Below, one piece after another: positions 17,536 to 25,193 of a stretch of 64,000 bases of DNA. Source of the DNA: Streptomyces daqingensis (GTDB taxonomy: Bacteria > Actinomycetota > Actinomycetes > Streptomycetales > Streptomycetaceae). The stretch is from contig NZ_BMMP01000007.1 of the NCBI RefSeq assembly GCF_014645895.1, positions 62,001-126,000 of the forward strand, written 5' to 3'. The first letter of the stretch is position 1; the number at the start of each line of letters is the position of its first letter. Both the position numbers and the translations under genes were made by a program. The notes beneath the pieces were generated by a model, which had not been told where the DNA came from, searched no databases, and worked only from the letters and a program-made list of their open reading frames with translations.

Positions 17536-18567
17536 TCAGTACGCCAGGGCGCGGTCGACGGCATCGAGCACCCGGTCCAGCCCCGGAAGGTACTCGTCCT
17601 CCAGCCGGGCCGGCGGATACGGCGCGTGGAACCCGCCCACACGCAGCACCGGAGCCTCCAGATGGTAGAAGCACCGCTCCGTGATCCTGGCGGCCACCTC
17701 CGAGCCGGTCCCCAGGAATACGGGCGCCTCGTGCACGACCACAAGCCTGCCGGTTTTCTCGACGGACTTCTGGAGAGTGTCGAAGTCGATGGGCGACATG
17801 GAGCGCATGTCGACGACCTCGAGGGAGCGTCCCTCCTCCTGCGCCGCGGCCGCGGCCTCCAGGCACGTCTTCACCATCGGCCCGTAGGCCGCCAGCGTCA
17901 GATCGCCGCCCTCACGCGCGACGTGTGCCGCGTGCAGGGGGGCGGGGATCGCGGTGACGTCCACCTCGCCCTTGTCCCAGTAGCGGCGCTTCGGCTCGAA
18001 GAAGACGACCGGGTCGTCGCTCTCGATCGCCTGGCGCATCATCCAGTACGCGTCGGCCGCGTTCGACGGGGAGACGCACTTGAGCCCGGCGACGTGCGCG
18101 AACAGCGCCTCCGGCGACTCGCTGTGGTGCTCGACCGCGCCGATGCCGCCCGCGTACGGGATGCGGATCACGACGGGCAGCTTGATCTTGCCCAGGGCGC
18201 GGGCGTGCATCTTCGCGAGCTGCGTGACGATCTGGTCGTACGCGGGGAAGACGAACCCGTCGAACTGGATCTCCACGACCGGCCGGTAGCCGCGCAGCGC
18301 GAGGCCGATGGCCGTGCCGACGATGCCGGACTCGGCGAGCGGGGTGTCGATGACCCGCTGCTCCCCGAAGTCCTTCTGCAGACCGTCGGTGATACGGAAG
18401 ACGCCGCCGAGCTTGCCGACGTCCTCCCCCATGATCAGGACCTTGGGGTCGTTCTCCATCGCGAAGCGCAGCGACTCGTTGAGCGCCTTGGCGATGGGCA
18501 TCTTGCGCACGTCCGCGGAGCTCGGCGCGGAGCGGCCGGCGGTGGAAGAAGTGACTGCGGCAGCCAT
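17536..18567 (-). CDS. bkdB: Branched-chain 2-oxoacid dehydrogenase E1 beta, operon 1
   Basis: This 343-residue beta subunit of the thiamin-diphosphate E1 component contains LIMGEDVGKLGGVFRITDGL, VIDTPLAESGIVGTAIGLALRGYRPVVEIQF, and the potassium/TPP-interface region AGGIGAVEHHSESPEA with the conserved HH pair. The transketolase C-terminal domain includes DLTLAAYGPMVKTCLEAA and VVVHEAPVFLGTGSEVAARI. The alpha gene ends one base upstream of the ATG, so translation is probably coupled. Confidence 0.92.
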   Translation of the reverse strand: MAAAVTSSTAGRSAPSSADVRKMPIAKALNESLRFAMENDPKVLIMGEDVGKLGGVFRITDGLQKDFGEQRVIDTPLAESGIVGTAIGLALRGYRPVVEIQFDGFVFPAYDQIVTQLAKMHARALGKIKLPVVIRIPYAGGIGAVEHHSESPEALFAHVAGLKCVSPSNAADAYWMMRQAIESDDPVVFFEPKRRYWDKGEVDVTAIPAPLHAAHVAREGGDLTLAAYGPMVKTCLEAAAAAQEEGRSLEVVDMRSMSPIDFDTLQKSVEKTGRLVVVHEAPVFLGTGSEVAARITERCFYHLEAPVLRVGGFHAPYPPARLEDEYLPGLDRVLDAVDRALAY

Positions 18568-18568
18568 G

Positions 18569-19999
18569 TCAGCGGCCCTCCTCGGCGGTGTCGGCGAAGG
18601 ACGCGAGGTACTCCGCGAACTGGGCGCGCTCCTCGTCGACGAGCGCGTGCCCGTCCGCGTAGACGTTCTCGAAGATCGCCATGGTGTCCGGGTCCGGCAT
18701 GCTGCGGATGGCCTCCCGCACGTGCTTGCCCATGGCCTCGCTCTCCTCCTCGATCCCGGCGAAGAAGCCGGGGTCGGCCAGGCCGTCCTTCTCCAGGTAC
18801 GTTCGGAGCCGCAAGATGGGGTCCTTGGCCTCCCACTCCGCGCGCTCCTCGTCGCGGCGGTAGCGGGTCGGGTCGTCCGACGTGGTGTGGGCGCCCATCC
18901 GGTAGGTGAACGCCTCGACCAGCATGGGGCCTTCGCCGCTGCGCGCCCGCTCGACGGCGGCGCGGGTGACGGCGAGGCAGGCCAGCACGTCGTTCCCGTC
19001 CACCCGCACGCCAGGGAAGCCGAAGCCGCTGGCGCGCTGGTAGATCGGGACGCGCGACTGGCGCTCGGTCGGCTCCGAGATGGCCCACTGGTTGTTCTGG
19101 CAGAAGAAGACGACCGGGGCGTTGTAGACCGCGGAGAAGGTGAAAGCCTCCGCCACGTCGCCCTGCGAGGAGGCGCCGTCGCCGAAGTAGGCGATGACGG
19201 CCGAGTCGGCGCCGTCCAGGTTGACGCCCATCGCGTAGCCGGTGGCGTGCAGGGCCTGGGAGCCGATGACGATCGTGTAGAGGTGGAAGTTGTTGCTGTT
19301 GGGGTCCCAGCCGCCGTTGTTCACACCGCGGAACATGCCCAGCAGGTTCGTCGGGTCCACGCCGCGGCACCAGGCGACGCCGTGCTCGCGGTACGTGGGG
19401 AAGACGTAGTCGTCGTCGCGCAGAGCGCGGCCGGAACCGATCTGCGCCGCCTCCTGGCCCAGCAGCGAGGCCCACAGGCCGAGTTCGCCCTGGCGCTGGA
19501 GAGAGGTCGCCTCGGCGTCGAAGCGCCGGGTGAGGACCATGTCGCGGTAGAGGCCGCGCAGTTCCTCGGCCGTCAGGTCGATGGAGTAGTCGGGGTGCTC
19601 GACCCGCTCACCCTCCGGCGTCAGCAGCTGCACCAGCTCGGGACCGGCGGTCACGGCGGTGGCGCCGGACTTGCCGGGAGCCGTGCTGCGCGCCGAAGCG
19701 CCCGCCTTGGCACCGGACTTGGCCTTGGCCGACTTGGCCGGCCCGGCCGCCTTCGCCGACTTGGGCGTCTTCGCCGACTTGGAGGAAGCCGCTTTGGAAG
19801 CCGCCGCCTTGGTGCTCTTGGCCGCCTTCGCGGCCGGTGCGCGCGTATCGCTGCGCGTCGCGCCGTTACCGGACGCGCCGGTGGTACCCGTCGTGCTGCC
19901 GGCGGCGCTCTGAGCGGACGCCGTCTTCTTCGTCGCGCGCTTGCCTCCGGTGCCGCTGCGGCGCGGTTTGCTGCGCGCGGCAGTGCTCTCCACGGTCAC
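18569..19999 (-). CDS. bkdA: Branched-chain 2-oxoacid dehydrogenase E1 alpha with lysine/alanine-rich N-terminal tail
   Basis: This is a 476-residue alpha subunit of E1. The catalytic part (about 118-476) has the TPP motif GDGASSQGDVAEAFTFSAV ending in QNNQWAIS, and the phosphorylation-loop-like YRMGAHTTSDDPTRYR. Residues 1-115 are an extra tail rich in Lys, Ala, Ser and Thr, with repeats such as AAKAAKSTKAAASKAASSKSAK, similar in composition to histone H1 or HupS tails. Typical E1-alpha proteins are about 380-400 residues. The GTG start (VTVESTAARSKPRR) has GGAG 6-7 bases upstream (AGGAGCACACGTG). It is the first gene of operon 1 and divergent from the response regulator. Confidence 0.9.
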   Translation of the reverse strand: MTVESTAARSKPRRSGTGGKRATKKTASAQSAAGSTTGTTGASGNGATRSDTRAPAAKAAKSTKAAASKAASSKSAKTPKSAKAAGPAKSAKAKSGAKAGASARSTAPGKSGATAVTAGPELVQLLTPEGERVEHPDYSIDLTAEELRGLYRDMVLTRRFDAEATSLQRQGELGLWASLLGQEAAQIGSGRALRDDDYVFPTYREHGVAWCRGVDPTNLLGMFRGVNNGGWDPNSNNFHLYTIVIGSQALHATGYAMGVNLDGADSAVIAYFGDGASSQGDVAEAFTFSAVYNAPVVFFCQNNQWAISEPTERQSRVPIYQRASGFGFPGVRVDGNDVLACLAVTRAAVERARSGEGPMLVEAFTYRMGAHTTSDDPTRYRRDEERAEWEAKDPILRLRTYLEKDGLADPGFFAGIEEESEAMGKHVREAIRSMPDPDTMAIFENVYADGHALVDEERAQFAEYLASFADTAEEGR

Positions 20000-20179
20000 G
20001 TGTGCTCCTCTTCTGTCCGGCCTCCGGGGTCGCCGGCGGCCTGGGGGTCCCCCGCCCGTCAGGCGGAGGGAGGCTCGCCCGGCCCCGTGCGGCGCACGGG
20101 GTGGGTGCGGCACGGACGCGACCGAGCGGTGACTGTTCTCTCGGTTGAGGCCCGCTGAAGCCCTGCCCAGACCTCCATA

Positions 20180-20187
20180 CATGCATG
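20180..20187. promoter_or_regulatory. Palindrome CATGCATG in the bkd1/response-regulator intergenic region
   Basis: This 8-bp palindrome lies in a less GC-rich patch (20170-20215) of the 370-bp divergent gap. It may be part of the bkd1 promoter or an Lrp-type site. I see no further gene in 20000-20371. Assignment is weak. Confidence 0.2.
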
Positions 20188-20371
20188 AAGCTGCCCTGAC
20201 CTGCAACTTTGCTCGGAGTTCCAACTAAACGCATCTGGAAGCCCGACCAAGCCGGAGAGTCAGGGACATCACTGGTCACGGCCCCGCGGGCCTCATAGTC
20301 CCCTGCACGTTATCCCGCGGCTCCAGAGTGCGGGAAGGGCAGAGCGCGGACCAGTGTGTGAGACTGAAAAA

Positions 20372-21043
20372 ATGGAAGAAATAGCACAAATTACCGTCTT
20401 CCTACTCGACGATCACGAAGTGATCCGCCGGGGCGTGCGCGAGATGCTCTCGGCCGAACCCGACATCGTGGTGATCGGCGAGGCCGACAACGCCGCGGAC
20501 GCGCTGGAGCTCATCCCCCGCCTCTCGCCCGACGTGGCGGTGCTCGACGTCCGGCTGCCCGACGGCAGCGGCATCGAGGTCTGCCGGGAGCTGCGCTCCC
20601 GCCACCAGGACATCGCCTGCCTGATCCTCACCTCGTTCTCGGACGAGGAGGCGCTGATCCACGCGGTGCTGTCCGGAGCGTCCGGCTACGTGCTGAAGGG
20701 GATCCGCGGCAAGGAGCTGCAGAACGCCGTACGGGACGCCGCCGCCGGGAAGGTCCTGCTGCCGCCGGCCGCCGCGCACCGGGTCGTGGAGCGGCTGCGT
20801 ACGGGCCGCACCGGCAGCGAGGAGCGGGACCGCCTCGCGGCCCTCACCGACCAGGAGCGCCGGATCCTGGACCTGATCGCCGACGGGCTCACCAACCGGG
20901 CCATCGGCGCCGAGCTGCACCTCGCGGAGAAGACCGTCAAGAACTACGTCTCACAGCTCCTGGCCAAGCTGGGAATGGAGCGCCGGACGCAGGCCGCGGC
21001 CTACCTCACCCGGCTGCGCGCCGAGCGGGACGAGCCCGCCTGA
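20372..21043 (+). CDS. NarL/LuxR-family response regulator, DosR/DevR-like
   Basis: This is a 223-residue two-domain regulator. The receiver domain has VFLLDDHEVIRRGVREML, the phosphoacceptor Asp59 in VAVLDVRLPDGSG, the Thr of CLILTSF and the Lys of YVLKGIRG. The C-terminal LuxR helix-turn-helix is LTDQERRILDLIADGLTNRAIGAELHLAEKTVKNYVSQLLAKLGMERRTQA. The sequence order and the EKTVKNYVS.LLAKLGMERRTQA block are close to mycobacterial DosR, the hypoxia/NO dormancy regulator, and to its streptomycete relative. No histidine kinase is adjacent, so it is an orphan. A GTG at 20354 would add six residues; neither start has a good ribosome site. Confidence 0.88.
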   Translation: MEEIAQITVFLLDDHEVIRRGVREMLSAEPDIVVIGEADNAADALELIPRLSPDVAVLDVRLPDGSGIEVCRELRSRHQDIACLILTSFSDEEALIHAVLSGASGYVLKGIRGKELQNAVRDAAAGKVLLPPAAAHRVVERLRTGRTGSEERDRLAALTDQERRILDLIADGLTNRAIGAELHLAEKTVKNYVSQLLAKLGMERRTQAAAYLTRLRAERDEPA

Positions 21044-21090
21044 CGGCCTCCGCGGGTGCGTCCGTACGCGTGAGGGGCTGCACGGAGTGA

Positions 21091-21115
21091 CACGGACCTG
21101 GCGTCCAGGTCCGTG
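21091..21115. terminator. Bidirectional terminator
   Basis: A perfect 11-bp stem (21091-21101 with 21105-21115) with a CGT loop separates the response regulator gene from the convergent kinase gene. Confidence 0.75.
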
Positions 21116-21162
21116 AGGGCAGGAGTTCCGGACACCCGGCTCCGTGACGCCGGGCGGGTGGC

Positions 21163-22764
21163 TCAGTCCTCGGGGCCGCCGCCACCGGAGGTGCCGGTGC
21201 CGCCGTTCTCGCCGCCGCCCTGGTCGTTGCCGCCGGCACCGTCGGTCGGGGTCGGGTCGTCCGTCGGGTCGTCGGGACCGCCCGGACCGCCGTTGCCGTT
21301 GCCGCCGTTGCCCTGGGAGTCGGACTCGCTCGGAGTGTCGGAGGGCTCCTCCGAGGGGGAGGTCTCCGTCTCGCTCGGCGCCGTCTCGGACGGCGTCTGC
21401 GAAGGAGTCACGTCACCGGTGTCGCCCGTGCTGGTGCCCGGGTCCTCCTCGGTCTCCGTCGGCTCGGAGGTCGGCTCGTCCGTGGTCTCCTTCTCCTTCG
21501 GTTCCGTGGTCGAGCTGTCCGGCTTGACGTCGTTCTTGCCGCCGTCCTGGTTCATCGTGGCCACGTAGTAGATGCCCATGGCGACCGCGATGACGGCGAG
21601 GAACGCGATGAGCGCGTACTTGAAGCCCCCGCCGCCGCGGCGGTCGCCGCGCTGGCCGCCCTCGAAGCCGCCGTCGTCCCGGTCGGGGCGGCCCATCAGC
21701 ATCGGCGGTGCCAGCTGCGAGGTGTCGCCGTGGCCGGGGTGCTGCCGCGCGTCCGCGCCGGGCACGCCCATGGCGGGCGTGGTGCCCCCGCCGTGCGCGA
21801 CCGGGCCGGTGTTCCACATGCCGCCGCTGTGGCCGCCCTGCTCCTGCAGCATCTGCAGGGCGTACTGCGCGAGGCCGCGCATCTCCTCGGCGCTCTGGAA
21901 CCTGTCGTCGGGGTCCTTGGCCAGCGCACGCATCACCAGGCCGTCCAGCTCGGGCGGGACGACGTCGGAGACCTCCGACGGGACCACCGCCTCGTCCTGC
22001 ACGTGCTGGTAGACGACGGAGAGCGGCGTCTCACCGGTGAAGGGGGGCCTGAGGGTGAGCAGTTCGTAGAGCAGGCAGCCCGTCGCGTACAGGTCGGAGC
22101 GGATGTCGACGGTCTTGCCCAGGGCCTGCTCGGGCGAGAGGTACTGCGGCGTGCCCATCACCATGCCCGTCTGCGTCATGGTGTTGGACGCACCGTGCAG
22201 GGCGCGGGCGATGCCGAAGTCCATGACCTTGACGGCGCCGGAGTGGGTGATGATGACGTTGGCGGGCTTGATGTCGCGGTGCACGATGCCGTGCTGGTGG
22301 CTGTAGGCCAGGGCCTCCAGGACACCCGAGACGATGATCAGCGCCTGGTCGGGCGGCGGTGCCTCCGCGTTCAGCAGCAGGTCCCGGATCGTGCGGCCCT
22401 CGACGAGCTCCATCACGATGTACGGCGTGACGTTGCCGCCGACGGTCTCCTCGCCGGAGTCGTAGACGGCCACCACGGAGTGGTGGTTCAGCCCCGCCAC
22501 GGACTGCGCCTCGCGCGTGAAGCGGGCCTTCGAGACCGGGTCCTCGGCGAGGTCGGAGCGGAGCAGCTTGACCGCGACCGTACGGCCGAGACGCAGGTCC
22601 TCCGCGGCGTAGACCTCCGCCATGCCGCCCCGTCCGAGGCGGTGCGAGAGGCGGTAGCGGCCGTCGCCGACAAGGCCGTTGTTGCCCCACAGCTCCGGCG
22701 AATCGGCCATCGAGCCGCCCATGGCGTCGGGGTCGGGACCCCCGCCGGCCTGCGTCTGTGCCAT
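21163..22764 (-). CDS. Transmembrane serine/threonine protein kinase (PknB-type, no PASTA)
   Basis: This is a 533-residue kinase. Catalytic elements are the glycine loop GRGGMAEVY (44-52), Lys66 in AVKLL, HRDIKPAN (162), DFG (182) and GTPQYLSPEQ (204). A juxtamembrane Gly/Pro/His-rich segment leads to one membrane helix at about 381-403. The outside part (404-533) is a low-complexity chain of Thr/Ser/Glu/Pro then Gly/Asn, with no PASTA repeat. That suggests a wall-exposed stalk rather than a muropeptide sensor. It is divergent from a second kinase, with 505 bp between them. Kinases of this type adjust cell-wall growth and development; targets are not visible. Confidence 0.93.
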   Translation of the reverse strand: MAQTQAGGGPDPDAMGGSMADSPELWGNNGLVGDGRYRLSHRLGRGGMAEVYAAEDLRLGRTVAVKLLRSDLAEDPVSKARFTREAQSVAGLNHHSVVAVYDSGEETVGGNVTPYIVMELVEGRTIRDLLLNAEAPPPDQALIIVSGVLEALAYSHQHGIVHRDIKPANVIITHSGAVKVMDFGIARALHGASNTMTQTGMVMGTPQYLSPEQALGKTVDIRSDLYATGCLLYELLTLRPPFTGETPLSVVYQHVQDEAVVPSEVSDVVPPELDGLVMRALAKDPDDRFQSAEEMRGLAQYALQMLQEQGGHSGGMWNTGPVAHGGGTTPAMGVPGADARQHPGHGDTSQLAPPMLMGRPDRDDGGFEGGQRGDRRGGGGFKYALIAFLAVIAVAMGIYYVATMNQDGGKNDVKPDSSTTEPKEKETTDEPTSEPTETEEDPGTSTGDTGDVTPSQTPSETAPSETETSPSEEPSDTPSESDSQGNGGNGNGGPGGPDDPTDDPTPTDGAGGNDQGGGENGGTGTSGGGGPED

Positions 22765-23093
22765 CTGTCCTCGCCGTGGATCGAATGCCGTGAGTCGCGC
22801 GGTTGCGTCTCCCCCTGGCAGTCACCTGCCGGCCGTGCACCCGGCTCACCGGACGCGCGCCGGGGACGCCCCGCTCCGCATTGGAGGCTACAGGCTCAGG
22901 GGAGTTACATGGATGGGGACGAACAGCCATCCAATCGGTCGCGGTGCCCGGCTGGCAAGTTCGCAGGCGACCGCCGCCCGGCTGGATTCCCGCCCTCCGC
23001 CGCCCCTCCGCGGGGGCCGGACGCCGCGTCTGCGCGCATCTCCGGAGATGCCGTGACCGGACCCTCTTCCGGGGCGGTGTGAATTCGACCAAG

Positions 23094-23111
23094 GTGCCAC
23101 AGTTGTGGCAC
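23094..23111. promoter_or_regulatory. Perfect 18-bp palindrome between divergent kinase genes
   Basis: GTGCCACA-GT-TGTGGCAC is a perfect 8-2-8 inverted repeat in the 505-bp gap between the two kinase genes. It is suited to binding a dimeric regulator. I cannot name the regulator. Confidence 0.45.
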
Positions 23112-23148
23112 AGGTTGCGCGCCCGGTGTTACGGAACGGGCACTGAGC

Positions 23149-23176
23149 TTGACGTGACGGGGCCCTCCGGCAGACT
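23149..23176 (+). promoter_or_regulatory. Candidate promoter of the PASTA-type kinase gene
   Basis: TTGACG (23149-23154) and CAGACT (23171-23176), 16 bases apart, match the streptomycete vegetative -35/-10 pattern and lie about 95 bases before the kinase ATG. The rest of the gap 22765-23269 shows no gene. Confidence 0.45.
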
Positions 23177-23269
23177 TGGGCGAGAACCAGGATCATCGGA
23201 TACCGGGGCTGGAAATCTGCCCTGAAAAACCTGTGCGGGGGGCGCGCCGCCCGAGGGGGAGCAGCAGAG

Positions 23270-24955
23270 ATGAGCGACGACGGCGGAAACGCCGCACAGT
23301 ACTTGGGCCGTGCGGTCGGCAACGGCCGTTTCCAGCTGCAGAGTCTGCTCGGGGCCGGTGGCATGGCGGCGGTCTACCTCGCCCACGACTCGGTTCTGGA
23401 CCGCCAGGTCGCGGTCAAGACCCTGCACACCGAGCTCGGCCGCGAGCAGTCATTCCGCGAACGCTTCCGCCGTGAAGCGCAGTCTGTCGCGAAACTCACA
23501 CACACCAACATCGTCTCGGTCTTCGACTCCGGCGAAGACGAACTGGACGGCACCCTCGTCCCGTACATCGTCATGGAGTACGTCGAGGGCAAGCCCCTGC
23601 GCAACGTCCTGGACGAGGACATCGCGCAGTTCGGCGCCATGCCGACCGAGAAGGCGCTGAAGATCACCGGCGACGTGCTCGCGGCGCTGGACGTCAGCCA
23701 CGAGATGGGCCTGGTCCACCGGGACATCAAGCCCGGCAACGTGATGATCACCAAGCGCGGCGTGGTCAAGGTCATGGACTTCGGCATCGCGCGGGCGATG
23801 CAGTCGGGCGTGACGTCGATGACGCAGACCGGCATGGTGGTCGGCACTCCGCAGTACCTCTCACCCGAGCAGGCGCTGGGCCGCGGTGTGGACGCGCGCT
23901 CGGACCTCTACTCGGTCGGCATCATGCTCTTCGAGCTGCTGACGGGCCGGCTCCCCTTCGACGCCGACTCCCCGCTGGCCATCGCCTACGCGCACGTCCA
24001 GGAGGAGGCGCCCGTCCCCTCCTCGATCAACCAGTCGGTGCCGGCGGCGGTGGACACCCTGGTGGCGCGGACGCTGAAGAAGAACCCCAACGAGCGCTTC
24101 CCGACTGCCGAAGCGATGCGTGAGGAGTGCGCGCGCATCGGCGGTTCGGGTGCGGCGTCGGGCACCTCGCCGATCATCGTGAGCGGTGGGCCGAGGGCCC
24201 AGAGCGGCGCCGGCGTCGGCCAGGCCGTCTTCCCGCCGGTCAGCGACTCGGGGACGCCGCCGCCCCCCGGCCAGCAGCCCTACCAGCACCAGTACGGCGG
24301 TTTCGGGCCGTCCACGCCTCCGCCGCCCGGGCAGACGCCGATGGGGCAGTACGCCCAGCCCGTCGCTGCCTTCGGTCAGCCGGGCGGGACCTCGCACACC
24401 CCTCCGCCGTACACGCTCTCTCCCACCGCGCCGGGAGGCGGCGGCGGACGCAAGAGCAACGCCGGCGTGATCGTCGGGTCGCTGGTCGCGGTGCTCGTGG
24501 CGGTCATCGCGGTGAGCTTCGCCGTACTGATCCCGGGGGACGACGAGGACCCGACTCCCAGAGGCGGCGACCCCGTCGCGACGTCGCCGACCGCCGAGGA
24601 TCCGCTGGACCCGGAGCCGTCGGAGGACACGGACAGCGGCGGAAGCGACCACGGCGACGGCTTCAAGCCGGAGGACAAGTCCAAGACGATCGACTCGACG
24701 CGGTGCACTCGGGCGACCGACAGCTACTCCGACGAGGGCAAGAAGATCCTCCCGGACTTCACGTACAAGAACCTCGCGTCGGTGAAGAAGTGCATCAGCA
24801 GCGCCGGCTGGAAGCTCGACGACATCGAGTACGAGGACGAGAACCTGTGGGGCAAGAACACCGTCCTGCAGCAGACGCCCGACGGCATCGACTCGTTCGA
24901 CCCGAAGAAGGACAAGATCGAGCTGACGGTCTCCACCGGCAAGCCCTCGGAGTGA
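23270..24955 (+). CDS. Transmembrane serine/threonine kinase with one C-terminal PASTA-like domain
   Basis: This 561-residue kinase has the glycine loop GAGGMAAVY (28-36), Lys50, HRDIKPGN (150), DFG (170) and GTPQYLSPEQ (192). A Pro/Gly/Tyr/Gln-rich linker (300-395) leads to a membrane helix at about 399-421. The outer part is acidic and Ser/Asp-rich (422-475), followed by a globular end (about 485-561) with LASVKKCISSAGWKLDDIEY and DPKKDKIELTVSTGK, which reads like a single PASTA unit. PASTA domains bind peptidoglycan fragments, so this partner may sense wall turnover. The catalytic domain is closely similar to the divergent kinase, suggesting an old duplication. Confidence 0.93.
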   Translation: MSDDGGNAAQYLGRAVGNGRFQLQSLLGAGGMAAVYLAHDSVLDRQVAVKTLHTELGREQSFRERFRREAQSVAKLTHTNIVSVFDSGEDELDGTLVPYIVMEYVEGKPLRNVLDEDIAQFGAMPTEKALKITGDVLAALDVSHEMGLVHRDIKPGNVMITKRGVVKVMDFGIARAMQSGVTSMTQTGMVVGTPQYLSPEQALGRGVDARSDLYSVGIMLFELLTGRLPFDADSPLAIAYAHVQEEAPVPSSINQSVPAAVDTLVARTLKKNPNERFPTAEAMREECARIGGSGAASGTSPIIVSGGPRAQSGAGVGQAVFPPVSDSGTPPPPGQQPYQHQYGGFGPSTPPPPGQTPMGQYAQPVAAFGQPGGTSHTPPPYTLSPTAPGGGGGRKSNAGVIVGSLVAVLVAVIAVSFAVLIPGDDEDPTPRGGDPVATSPTAEDPLDPEPSEDTDSGGSDHGDGFKPEDKSKTIDSTRCTRATDSYSDEGKKILPDFTYKNLASVKKCISSAGWKLDDIEYEDENLWGKNTVLQQTPDGIDSFDPKKDKIELTVSTGKPSE

Positions 24956-24963
24956 CCGCCCCT

Positions 24964-25043
24964 GCCCCCGGCTGAGCCCGGGGGCCGCCCGGCGCTGAAA
25001 CACTGAGGCGCCCGTACGCGTCAACTCACGTGTACGGGCGCCT
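24964..25043. terminator. Two hairpins between convergent kinase and paaN genes
   Basis: GCCCCCGG (24964-24971) pairs with CCGGGGGC (24978-24985). A second 12-bp stem pairs AGGCGCCCGTAC (25006-25017) with GTACGGGCGCCT (25032-25043) and is followed by TTCTTG on the plus strand. Confidence 0.7.
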
Positions 25044-25193
25044 TCTTGTGCCTGGACGGCCGGAGCGTGCCCGGAGTGCCGCTGTTGCCGGAGCGCCGGA
25101 GACAGCGGCGGCGCTCCAAGGGGCGGGACCCGCAGGCCCTGCCCGTGAAGCGCCGCACGCTGCTCGCATGCCGCGACGTGCTTCAGGCCGTGT

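Noticed and set aside
20225..20353. Possible DosR-type box (GGGAC...GTCAC) between bkd1 and the response regulator
   Set aside because: The half-sites are 7 bases apart instead of the 4 expected for a DosR box, and one arm is degenerate.
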